NCBI GenBank assembly: GCA_020747065.1
Contig: JAGMVK010000010.1
Location: forward strand, 1,116,001 to 1,180,000
Source: Cadophora sp. MPI-SDFR-AT-0126
Taxonomy: Eukaryota; Ascomycota; Leotiomycetes; Helotiales; Ploettnerulaceae
Reading direction: 5' to 3'
Length of the DNA: 64,000 nucleotides
The position numbers were made by a program, and so were the translations under genes. Numbering within the stretch: position 1 is the stretch's first letter; every line of letters starts with the position of its first letter. Of the stretch, positions 52,582 through 63,074 are shown piece after piece. Under the pieces are notes generated by a model. The model saw nothing but the letters and a program-made list of their open reading frames with translations. It did no database searches and was not told the DNA's origin.

Positions 52582-55340
52582 TCTGACGAATTCTAAGGTC
52601 TTTTGACAGTCTGAAAGTGGCTTCTATTCCAAAATTAACCCAGCATCTGGATCACAAAATGAAATCAGATTGTGCTCGAAGCTCGAAGCCAGAAGAGATT
52701 GCCTTCTAGCAGTTTCTGCTGTGATGCTAGCGTGTTACCATGGGAATGCAAGCTTGCGTATATAAGGCTCCCAGAGCACCTAGGTTCTTGTATGAGGACA
52801 CATCACGAAGTAGCCAGTCATAGATATGTATGGGAGTCCTGCAGAAATTACAAGATGATTTGAGACCACCCGCACCTGCGAAAGTTCATCCGCCTCAATG
52901 CTCACGTGCACTCGCGGACCCCTGCATGCTTGGCTCACGACGCGATCCTACTTCAAGCAGCTCGCGTCTCCAACTACTCTCTCTTCTCCAACATTCACAT
53001 CATCCACTCCCTCTCAAATGTCGATTGCAATGCTCCATAAATGCATCTACTATCCTTGCATTTACATCTCTACCTCGATTGATCTCGACTAGCGACAGCT
53101 TCGAAATCCACCTGCAGCAACAAACACCCATATCCACCCTTGAACACCACTGGATACCTCCCTCCATGCGCGACCACGAAGCTTCTCTCGCTCCACGGAG
53201 CACCTGCAAACCAAGCAGCTCGCCCTCCCAACAGTCCTCTGATACCACCTTTCGAAAGAAAGAGTCGGAATCAGAACTTAACCCTAAGTATTTGTTGGTT
53301 CTAGCTTTGCGGTCATAGTTGTTCCTCGAGATTATTATGTCCTCGCCAGCAGAGTGACGATTGCAATGCCGAAAGGCGGCGCGGCCTGATCTTGGCCTGG
53401 GGATTGAAAGGCTGGAGGGATAGTCCAGATGTCGAGAGACATAAAACAGATTTCTCCTATGAGCCGTTCTGGTGATACCTCCATGCGGGGGAGCTCGTCA
53501 GGGATTTCGGCTGGGCGTTATACTCTGATTATTATGGATCGTCTTCGTCGATGCGAACACGGATGGCTTGGAGAGGAGATATAATGTGGGAAGGGTCAGG
53601 CAATTCCTCGAGAATTGACCTTTGGGATCTTCATCAAGCTGTCGAATCGATTAACGCGGCCTCTACAAACTTCGATGGCAAAGTGGCTGGAGCTCTTCTA
53701 AAGTATCTGACTGGGCACAATATCCTTTTTTGGAAGTCTACAAACAGACTGTCTCTGATGGGCGCGTTTCCACTCCCTCCGGGCGGTGACTTGGTCTTGA
53801 TCTCTCTCGCCCGAACCACTTGTTCTTCAGGTGCCGCGAGATTTCAAGAGCTTTCAAACAGAAACGCGATGCCTGAGAAGGTTCTTTGAAGCGCTTCGGC
53901 GCGGCGAAGGCTTGACGTATTGGCTATGCCCCTGAGTCACCGTATTTCAGTTGATCACCCCTTTCATGGTGTCTGAGGAGATGGGGTCGTGCGATTATGG
54001 CAGTGAAGACGTCCCGTACCTTTCCCGTTCCAAGCAGCTTCAGCAGCAAGGACATTGTATCCAACCTCTCCAGCCGCCAGAAACTCGCGTCCAACGCGCA
54101 GTCAGCTCACAAGACCATTGCCGCGGCAGCAGCCACAGGCTTTGTCACATATCGTGAGATCCCGATCAGCCGCATCAACTTTCTCCCATAGGTTCGGCCC
54201 TATGGTGACGGAAGACGCCAACACAACGTTTCTCATCCTTGTGATGTTTGACACACCTACCTCTCCGTCCCATCCTATCCATAGGTTGAGACGGAAGAGA
54301 TGACATGCGGCTTTTGTTGATGTCTTTTGTCCGCCACTGCCCTGCTTCGGTCTCGAGGCAGAGGAAACATAAAACTAATCTCAGAGGGTACTGCTAGCCA
54401 AACAGAGAGAAGCTTCGTCGGCCACGCTGAGGTATCCGAGTGACCTTGGCTGGGTTCCTTGAGTGTCCGGTTCACTGCGGGTTTCGAAATAAGCTGAAGT
54501 TGGAAAGACAGAACAATCATTTGGGTGGGATACGATGTTAGGGTCTGTTGATAGGAGTTATGGGGCGCGAAAGACTAGATGCTGTGGTAGGAGAACGTCC
54601 TACCTGACTCATACTGCATCCACAGACTTGGTTTACTTCACACAGGCAGGAAGGATTTCACTCAGCGTCCAGGACGGGACCCATCTCGCGTTGGAGTCAA
54701 AGCTTAGTGCTTGTCTGTCCTGGGAAGCGCGGAGCGACTTGCCCGACTGCTTGTTTTGGGGCGTGCTTCTTCCGTGGTGCTGTGGTGGGTTGTGGACGTT
54801 CTTTGGGTGCGGATGTTAACTTTTTGGTTGGCCTATCGAGGGACAGACCCTGTGGTTGGTAGTTCCTGGGCTGCTCTCATGTCTGGTAATTCGGACTTGA
54901 GGCAGCCCCTCCTTTCGGGGGGATAAGTCTACCTTTCTGTGATTTGGAGTTGAGCAGGTGCTGACATTGCCGCAGGTACCGTACCTCGGCTGGGTGTTGA
55001 TGGAGGCGTATGGATGGAGCGAACAGTATGGTCGAAGCAGTCGTGCTTCGTATTGGGTATCTTTTCGAGGCAAATGTGCTTTGATTCGTAATAAATCGGA
55101 CGAGAGAAGGATCGCATAGTGAGATGCAACATGGCTTACTTTGGGATTGAACATGCGAATCCATGCTATTCAACGACTCCAGAATCGAAGTATAGCTAAA
55201 ACTATACAATAATCTCATTCCGTCATTTAAGTCATGTCCATCATCTCCAATGCATAATGCAGAACGCGATTTCTCATTCAGGTGCCCTCCCTAATAACTC
55301 CGAATTCCAGATCCCAAACACCCCTAACAGCTCAGCTTAC
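52582..55340. other. 2.8 kb gene-poor stretch
   Basis: It lies between the promoter of the RTP1 gene and the 3' end of the App1-like gene. Open frames of up to 160 codons (for example 52830-53318 plus) are proline/serine shadows without features. No tRNA, transposon end or repeat was found. Confidence 0.45.
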
Positions 55341-56951
55341 TTACAAACCTCCAAACACCGCCGCAAAGGTCATAAACAATGCTGCCATCACGATCTTGCC
55401 CCCGATTTCCACTCTCCCCGCGGCACTCTTCTTACTCAACCCAAATGGCAGTCCTTGATAACTAAACGTAACGTCCTGCTTCACCGTCGAATTGACACAT
55501 TGCCCATTCATAATGTCCAGACCCCTTAAATCATCCGGCACATTGAAAAACATATAAGTACTATTATCCAAACCCTTGAACCCAGACGTATCATACGGGA
55601 ACTTATCACTACTGTCCGTAGATGAGGTGTTCCGCAGGAATATGCACTGGACCTGTCCGGGGTGGTCGTGTGCGAGTTGGGGGTAATCTTTCATGACGTC
55701 CGAGTTGGACGTGTCGGCCACGAGGATGAATTTCCTGTTTGGGTATGTCATGAAGATACGGTCGAGGAGGTACTTTCGGATGGAGAGCGTGGCGGATACG
55801 TCTGAGAAGTTGAGAGGACGCGTGTCGAATGAGCCGCCGGGGTAGGTCTTGTAGATGAAATCCATGTAGTTGCGCGTTACTTGCTCCGGGGTGGTGGTCA
55901 AGTAGTGAAAGTGGAAATCGGGGATGCTTTGGCTCCAGTTGGCGTAGATCTCGGGCATGTTCATCCAAGGGACGAAGGCGCGGGCGAAAGAGTTGAGGAG
56001 ACCTTCTGCGGGGTCGTAGATCTTGGTTATGCGGAGGATGTCGTCGATGTCTGAGATGATTGTCAGACCGACGGTGGGAACCAAGTAGCTTGTTGCGTTT
56101 CCTGTGTCGGTTCCTGTGGCGTAGATGTTCAATCGTTGAATATTCGTCGTCGTATTTCCGGGCTCGAGGAATCCGCCTGGTCCGGAGACATTAGCAATTG
56201 GGAGGAATTGATCATAATCGCCTTGATCCGTGGTCTGTCCGACGAGTGTGATATTCTGCGATCCTCCACCTGGGGTGACTGCATTACTGCCTCCGCTTGT
56301 ACCGTCGTTGCCCTGGCTCGATGCAGGCTCGATATTGAAAGAGACGTTCCGATCGCCTTGCTGAACAACGAAGATCTCGGCTGTCAAGTTGCGAGCTTGA
56401 GTTTGTTGCGCCGGAGGAAGGTCTTCGATTTTCGTGCTGATCAAGAAGACGTTTGCGAGGTCATTGAGTTTCGATTCGGAAATATTGGGTTGCTTGAATA
56501 CGTTTCCGCGGAATCGAAGGTTCCATCCTTGCTCGGTCCAATTGGCGTAAGATCTGTGAAGCTGTTAGTGATGCTCTGAGCTCCAAGTAATTGTCCAAAC
56601 AGCTTACGGGATGTTAAGAACTTGTGTAGGAAGAGCATCCAGATCTGAATCACTTAGGCTCAAACTGCTTTGTACTGCTGTTCCTGTAGGGAAGTCCTGA
56701 AAGAAGTTGGGTACTCCAGAAGCAACATATGAAGGGAATGATCCCAAGACACTCTCCACATAACTTCCAGCGCCTTTAATCGAGTCGAGGAGATCGCGAT
56801 TCTGGACTCTGGTGGGTGTTCTATCGGTCAATGATGCGCGAGGTGTGATCATAGGATTTGGAACCGCTACTGGAACAGCCACAGGAGTAGGAGCTGGAAA
56901 TGCGAGCGCAACTGGAAGCACAGCCAGTGCGATTTGAGCGAGGGACAACAT
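55341..56951 (-). CDS. Secreted App1-type phosphatidate phosphatase-like protein
   Basis: The two-exon model is 56951-56608 and 56553-55341, giving 518 aa. Residues 1-18 are a signal peptide (MLSLAQIALAVLPVALAF), followed by a Pro/Val-rich segment. The N-terminal domain carries SYANWTEQGWNLRFRGNVFK. The C-terminal catalytic domain is the App1 (DUF2183) type of the HAD superfamily: the DxDxx nucleophile loop is SDIDDILR with D283 and D285, followed by WSQSIPDFHFHYLTTTPEQV and a later FILVADTSNSDVMKDYPQLA. Yeast App1 is a cytosolic Mg-dependent phosphatidate phosphatase of actin patches. Here a signal peptide, many N-glycosylation sequons and a hydrophobic C-terminal tail (IVMAALFMTFAAVFGGL) instead suggest a secreted or GPI-anchored protein. 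The 54-base intron is standard. Confidence 0.85.
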
Positions 56952-57881
56952 CTTGGCTTGGACAGGCAGAATGCTGTGCTGATGCTTAAATGGGAGGCGG
57001 TCTCTTGGCTGCGGGGATTCAATTGGGGTCTGATGTGACGCAAGGTGGAGCGGTGCGACTGGGCGAAAGCTTCCTTCAAAGCCAAGTCCAACGAACAGAC
57101 AATGTTCAACAACGACGCTGAATGTTCTCAAAGACTCTTTTTCTCCCGATCCTCGAAAGAAGGGAGGAAGAAGAGAAGAACGGGAAAGAGAGCTCAGGTG
57201 AGGTGAGATCGCAAGCAGTGGAAATTGGCGCGGGTAAATTGCTTATTAGATGTTTGGCATAGCGAAGCTGTTCCAAGGCAGCTTTCACGCCGCTCGTTTG
57301 AAGCTTGTTGACACGACGTCATACTGCAGCTCCGCTGTCAACAACAACATTCTTCTCCCATGAGCATCTACCAATTACCATCGCAATGTATGAATCTGAG
57401 ACCGGGGCTCTGTCAAAGTTTAAATTTTCCAGGTTTGAAGGTATTCGTATGATTTGGTCAGCAAATCGGAGGCCCTGAAGATGGCACTGCATCTGGTGAT
57501 CCTGGTGGAAATCTTGATCTGGGGCACATCGTATGCAGGTACATCCCAAAGGGGTGTGCTATCTAGGAGGCGTTGGCGTGGGGAGAACTTGAAATGCGGG
57601 AGACGGATGGTTGGTGGATAATTGGCGCTCACAATGGATAGATACAGGAGGACCTTCTTCATCAGTGAGTGACAAGATGACTTTTGAACCCTTACTTTAC
57701 TTCTTTCTAGCAAATTACATCCAGATCAGGAACTGAGCCGACAACTCCTGCTTAGGGACAAGCACAGAAACGTGAAGCTGCAAAGTTGTACTGTGCTCCT
57801 ACCGCAGGCTTCTCCTCCCTCTCCGCATCCTCGTCAAACATCCGGTCTCATCCTCCCTACCAGAACAGGACACCAGGCAGG
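56952..57881. other. Promoter region of the App1-like gene and 3' flank of the next gene
   Basis: No coding region is supported. Minus-strand frames of 60 to 97 codons lack features. Confidence 0.5.
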
Positions 57882-58645
57882 CTACTCAATAGACATCCCC
57901 GTCTCATTGAGATAAACTGTCAATTCCCTGCCAAAGTTCACCAATCCCTCTACGCGCATCTCATCAATCAGCTTATTCTTCAACTTGTGATACTTCTTTC
58001 GGAAAGTATTCGGCTTCCACCGTCTCTCCTTCGCATCTTGCTTATTCGAGCATCGTAGATTAAAGGCGTGCGTTGAGTAGTAGCAGAGTGTCTTCTCGTT
58101 GAATTCTTGCACATCTGTCCATTTTTGCTTGAGTTCGTGCTCTTTTTGTTCGGGCGTTTTTGCTTCTTCAGCGATGAACGCTGCGATTGCTGCCCTGTAG
58201 AGATCTTTGGTCTTGCGGTCTCCGGTGGGGAGGAATAGTGTTGGAATCTTGACGTCCGACGGAAGAGATGGAGTGATGATGTCGTCGTGGTCGATGTGAA
58301 CTGTCGAAGTTGAAGTCAGCATCTTCTTCTTGGAGGATGTCATTGCAGCGGATCCATTTCGAAGACCTGCTTGTGATCTTCCAACCCTCTAATTGTTGGG
58401 AGCAATTTCGACGTCGCAGCACACGTACCTTTCTTCGTGTTCACAGGATACAACTTATCCAAGCTGTCTGTCATGGCATAGTGTGCCCATGGTTCCTCGC
58501 GCCAGTCGTATATCTGCGGGTTATTTGGTGGTAGTGGTTGGACTTTGTCTGCTCTGCGCTCAATCCGCGGAGCTTCCTTGGAGGAAGCAGCAAGTGTGCC
58601 TGTATAAGCCAGGCAAGCCAGCGCAAGTGTTTTACCGAAATGCAT
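57882..58645 (-). CDS. Small secreted protein of unknown function, 211 aa
   Basis: The two-exon model is 58645-58429 and 58300-57882, giving 211 aa. The 128-base intron has a GTACGT donor, GCTGAC branch and CGACAG acceptor. Residues 1-19 are a signal peptide (MHFGKTLALACLAYTGTLA), and a possible Kex2-type dibasic ERR follows near 30. The mature part has PLPPNNPQIYDWREEPWAHY, then HIDHDDIITPSLPSDVKIPT, and a basic Lys/Arg-rich C-terminal half (KQDAKERRWKPNTFRKKYHK). There are three cysteines in the full protein. The family is not recognised. Read without the intron, each exon looks like a separate short frame, so a simple scan would miscall it. A secreted extracellular role is inferred from the signal peptide only. 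Confidence 0.75.
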
Positions 58646-59221
58646 TTCTGATGTACTGAATGAAGTTCTGAGTGTGAAGGTTTGGCAGAGTGAGAAGGTG
58701 AAGACAGACATGAGGGAATAGGTGAGGGAACAATTTATCTAGTGTGGTTTATGATTTTTCTGCGACTATCTTTTAAATTTTGCAGTTGCGGGTTAGGTTT
58801 TTCCATGATAAGCTGGTCGCGTGTAGTACCGTGGTTACGAATCATCGTGAGTCTGGTCCGGTCTTCCCAGGGTTATCTTACATCATTGCCCACAAGCGAT
58901 TTGTGGTCTAATATATGAATTCAGTCTGACTATCTAGTCAAGTTTACAAAAACCAGAAGCTAATATGGACTATATGCTGCTTATTCCCAGTCAGGTTTGC
59001 AAAACACAAAAGGTAGCAAATGACATATGCCGATTATACCCAGTCAGTTTTCCAAAGACCAAGACTGCTTTCCTTATTAAAATCCTAGGACATCACAAAA
59101 CCCCCAGCCTTCACGACGATCTTAATTCAAAGCTCTGCTGATTAGTCACAATCCAGCTTCTACTGGCTGACGCACACTTCCAACATATAATTCCTGTCCC
59201 TAGAAGCAACAAAAGCCCATC
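58646..59221. promoter_or_regulatory. Intergenic region with a 53-bp tandem array
   Basis: This is the divergent upstream region of the secreted-protein gene and the F-box gene. It contains the tandem array listed separately. No other feature is supported. Confidence 0.5.
58936..59094. repeat. Three imperfect tandem copies of a 53-bp unit
   Basis: Units begin at 58936, 58989 and 59042, exactly 53 bases apart, each with agtca followed by a gttt-C-AAA block. Units 1 and 2 are about 70-75% identical over their full length (shared atatgc and ttat-ccc near the end). Unit 3 is similar mainly in its first 20 bases, and the junction of units 2 and 3 repeats the ttat-cccagtca context. The array ends about 130 bases before the F-box start codon. 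Confidence 0.65.
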
Positions 59222-60092
59222 ATGTCGATCCGGCCTAATGTACTAGAATCTTCGGTCCTCAAAGGCGTGCCTTTGGAGGTCTTCCTATGTATTACGTACC
59301 ACCTCCCTCCCGAGTCAATTTTGGCTTTCTTCATGTCCTGCTGGCACATAAGAAATAGTCTCGGTCTGGACAGATTCTCCAAACTCGCTGCATCCGTGTC
59401 AGATTCGGACGTCCACAAAATCGCGTTCCTAGAACTTTTGTTCCAAACCAGCATTGTATGCATTCCATGTAAACGCCTACATGCAATGGATAACATGCCC
59501 CGATACAGTGTTCTTACCCACAAGCGCAACGACTACTTTTCAAAAATCCCAGCGTGTGTCGCTAAAGACCAACGCGATCCCTCATACCTCGTATCTCGCC
59601 TGTTTGGATCGACTGCATTCAAGATGGCAGTCAAACGACATCATCGCGGACCCGACTGTACGCAAATCGCTTCGAGAATGGTCAGACCTTGAGCAAGTCG
59701 TGGCAATGACTCAGTATGACACACCCGGAATCAAGAGATGCGATCAATGCCATACTGAATATATCATCAATTACAAAGACTACTATCCTTATGGCAAGGC
59801 GATGTTCTTAACGCGATGGAAGGACTTGGGGCTTAGTCCTGAGAGCAAGATCTGGAAACAGCATATAACGTTACGAGACCCCTTGGGCGTACTGCCCCTC
59901 ATGAACTCGATTCGCGCAAGGGCTCAGGATGATAATCTGGTTTTCGAGATGGGGTCGGATTACATCCGTGGCATGCAATGGAGAAGTGACTCTGAGTTAC
60001 GGGAATTTTTTGTTAAACACGAGAGAGAGCCTCCAGTCATAAAGATTTCCTCTGCCTTTGGCGACGGCGATGGGTTTCAGTTTGATGAGTGA
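59222..60092 (+). pseudogene. F-box domain gene with a broken reading frame
   Basis: Frame one runs 59222-59692 and frame two continues to a stop at 60092. Frame one has an F-box (VLKGVPLEVFLCITYHLPPE, residues 13-32), then CIPCKRLHAMDNMPRY and STAFKMAVKRHHRGPDC, the layout I associate with a large group of fungal F-box proteins. Frame two supplies the C-terminal part of the same layout (GIKRCDQCHTEY, YGKAMFLTRWKDLG). Both frames are therefore needed, and the segment that usually lies between them is short or missing. A net shift with a small deletion near 59640-59690 explains this best. The alternative is a 40-base intron at 59469-59508 (GTAAAC, ATACAG), which gives an intact 276-aa protein but removes the CxxC-LH block. 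F-box proteins link substrates to SCF ubiquitin ligase. Confidence 0.6.
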
Positions 60093-60568
60093 ACGAAGAA
60101 GAGTCTGATACCTTTCGAAAGCTGATGCAGGACTCAGAAGAGCTGGGGTAAGGCTTCCCTTGCCTGAAAAGATACTTTAAAGCATGCCCTACAGGCTGAT
60201 TCCAGAAGTATACGTATGTTTTCCATTAGTTTCTTCAATTGGTCTTCGAAAATTATATCATATGCGAGTTACTTCACTTCCTCGAGCTTTGGGCTGCAGA
60301 TGTTGTATGATTTCGCTAGTGAGACTGGACGCATTCTGATGATCCTACCTCCAATTGCCCTTCTTTCGTACCTTGGTGGTTTGATCTGGGGTGTCTCAAC
60401 AAACCTTCACTTTGAACGTGGGATGCATAAATATCATGATGCGTCCTGTGCTATCTCTTTGGCTCTTGCAAGGAGACGACATGCTGTCGTAAAATTCTAA
60501 GCATGTCTTCCCAACAAGCAGACTTACAAGCATGACCTATACTGTACCAACAAATCAAGACTGATATC
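60093..60568. other. Convergent 3' intergenic stretch
   Basis: A 94-codon plus-strand frame (60216-60500) has one hydrophobic segment but no family match. I do not call it a gene. Confidence 0.45.
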
Positions 60569-61914
60569 CTAACAAATAGGCTGTTCCCTCGCCCACCTCA
60601 CCCAAGGCCTCCACTCCTCACCCAACACACACCATATATTCTCCAACATCCCCGTCCCCAATCCCTTCAAATACCAAACATGATCCACCTTCTTCAACAA
60701 CACACAGTAATGCGCCAGCAAGACCAGAGCTGTAGGATCACGTTCGTATATCAGCTCTACGAAGTCTTGGCTCACACTCCCTGGCCACATGTGTGCTGCT
60801 GTCTTGAAGCAGATCGTGCGGTGCGGTGAGTAGGGGAGTGCGGATACACGTCGTAGCTCGAGGAGTGCGGAGTGATACGTTGCGAGATTTTGTGAGGACT
60901 TGGAAGGTGGCGAAGGTGTGGACGAGAAGGACGGGTTAGGGCGTATGAGTGGTTTCCCCTGTGACGCAAAAGAATACCGCGACGATATCAAATTTGAAGC
61001 TGGCGAAGACGAAGACGGACTCTCAAACAACCCTTCCAATTCCACGAAATGCCCATCATCCGGATTATACGACGCATAGACCGGTCCAGGATCTCCACAC
61101 AACAGCGGCGCAAACGGCCCCTTCGCAATCCCACTCCAATTCTTCGACAAGAACGCCATAAGCCCACGCATCATGATAAACCAATGCGCCTGATCATCAT
61201 TCCGACTCGGCAGTCGACACCGATCAGCTTGTTGCTGTTCCTCATCTCCTCCATACATATCTCGCGGCGACGCCATGACATAGCATATCGCATTCCCTGC
61301 AAACGTAAACACCGCATCGACACTTTTGGGAGTGCAATTCGCCATCGTTGCACGGAATGAGGGCAGGGCGGCGAATTCTTGTGATATTGCGTAGGTTAGG
61401 AGTTCTCGTCGCCGGGATGGGATCAGGGACGAGAGGTGTAGTGCGGAGAGGGAGAGGAGGCCTGAGAGCACGAAGGGGTGCGATATGCCTAGTATAGGCA
61501 TTTCGACGCGCCAGACTGAGCGGGAGCGTTCGCCGGATAGGTTTTTGTAGAGGGTTGTTGTATAGTGGTGGAGGAGCTCGTTGATCTGAGAGGTGAAGTG
61601 GGAGGGTGAGAGCTCGGGGATGAGAGTTGAGGAGATGGGATACATGCTGATGAGTGCACGACGACTTTTCTCTGAGTGTTGAAGTGGAGGTCTGCCTTCA
61701 TTGCGAGATGTGCTTGTTATGGGAGTTAGGAATTTGAGACTGCATGAGAGGTCGTTCCTGTGACAATTCTGGCATGACGGCTTGCTTTCGTCGCACTAGA
61801 TTGATGAGCGGTGAGATGTGATATTGCTTTACTTGCAGAGAGCTTGATTACCTTGACCCGTCTTCTTTTGCATTGGGTACATCCTGTCCGCGTCTTTTTG
61901 TGACCCCTCCGCAT
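60569..61914 (-). CDS. Zn(II)2Cys6 transcription factor, Upc2-like layout
   Basis: The two-exon model is 61914-61852 and 61795-60569, giving 429 aa. The intron splits the zinc cluster exactly between VK and CD: GCTQCKRRRVK joins CDESKPSCQNCHRNDLSC, giving six cysteines in the Zn2Cys6 pattern with a basic helix. Shortly after the linker comes a regulatory domain with LGISHPFVLSGLLSLSALHL and a long helical part, as in fungal sterol-uptake-type (Upc2) regulators and related small C6 factors. It would bind DNA in the nucleus as a dimer; its targets are unknown. No biosynthetic cluster surrounds it. A start inside exon 2 (61645) would lose the DNA-binding domain, so the spliced start is preferred. 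Confidence 0.88.
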
Positions 61915-63074
61915 CTCGCCTGAAGGTTTGTTTACGACTCGCTTCGAACAACGAATGCCTTGGACTCAAGTAAAGCAGATGCTGATCCTTCGCCCCAGAG
62001 AGTCCTACAGAGGGAGTGAATGACTGTATGTGCAGTGCTTCATATAAGTATCAAGAAAAAATCATCGAATAAAGAAGTCCCAGGAACGAAGTCAGTACCA
62101 AATACTACGAACGCCTCCCCCTGAATAGGCGAGGGCGAGCAGGCCAGTACCCCTGGCGTCGATCACCTCGCTTTCACGACCTCCTCATTGGTCTACCTAC
62201 AGCCGAGGCCCTCTCTCTCACAATTCTATTTTGGAAACATACAAGCTCCGCTTCAGACGAGCACACCTACTATCAACTCTTTAGTGAAGAAAAAAAAATA
62301 AGATCTTGTCTTCCAGTTCCCTACCTATTCTCTTTCCTATCTGCAGACTCCTTATAGAAATGGCAAGAAAACTACAGAACATCCCTTCCTCAAAACGATC
62401 AGTGCGACATAGAAAGCAACTATCTAAATCAGCATCCAACTCCAGCTCATTGTATTGGAATACTTGACAGTGTACTATCATCTGCTTGCTACTGACGCGA
62501 AGCATGACAGGGAATAGAGACGTGTGAATTTAGGGACGTGATCGGACCAACAAGATATTGGAGCAAAAGCGGTTTGGTACGGACGATGATATCGAGTCAG
62601 AAGCCGATATTATGACAAGGTCGTCGGCGTCGAACTTATTGTTTGATGATTGTGGATACGAGGATGTGCGGAATGAGTGATGGTACAGAATCACAGAGGT
62701 TACATCAGTGATTGCTTGATTTGACTACAGAAGCGAGAATTGCCGCAGCTGTTGTAAATAAACATCCTCTACTGTAGTCCCCTATTTACACGAGCCTCTT
62801 CATCAGACTATAAGATTACACACGGTGTTATGGTTCTAGTTTTTTCACAGGCTGAATACTTCAGATTTCTCGAAAGCGGTTCAAATCTGACATCAAGCAT
62901 TTTTGATATTCTACGCTTTTCGTATCCGACGCCAAATACGCAGCATTTACCCGACAAGGTACTCCGTCATAATCATTAAATGGGCAAGCCAGTAACACAA
63001 ACAAACACTAAAAGCTGTCCATCTATCTCAACCCAATCTGGACTGGCAGAAAAGAAACAGAGCAAATTCGTCAC
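61915..63074. other. Intergenic stretch
   Basis: It lies between the promoter of the zinc-cluster gene and the 3' end of argininosuccinate lyase. Only short open frames occur and no RNA gene was found. Confidence 0.5.

Noticed and set aside
52830..53318. 162-codon plus-strand frame
   Set aside because: Proline/serine/arginine-rich without ordered segments and without plausible introns.
60216..60500. 94-codon plus-strand frame with a hydrophobic stretch
   Set aside because: Only one weak membrane segment and no family resemblance; it lies in a convergent 3' region.
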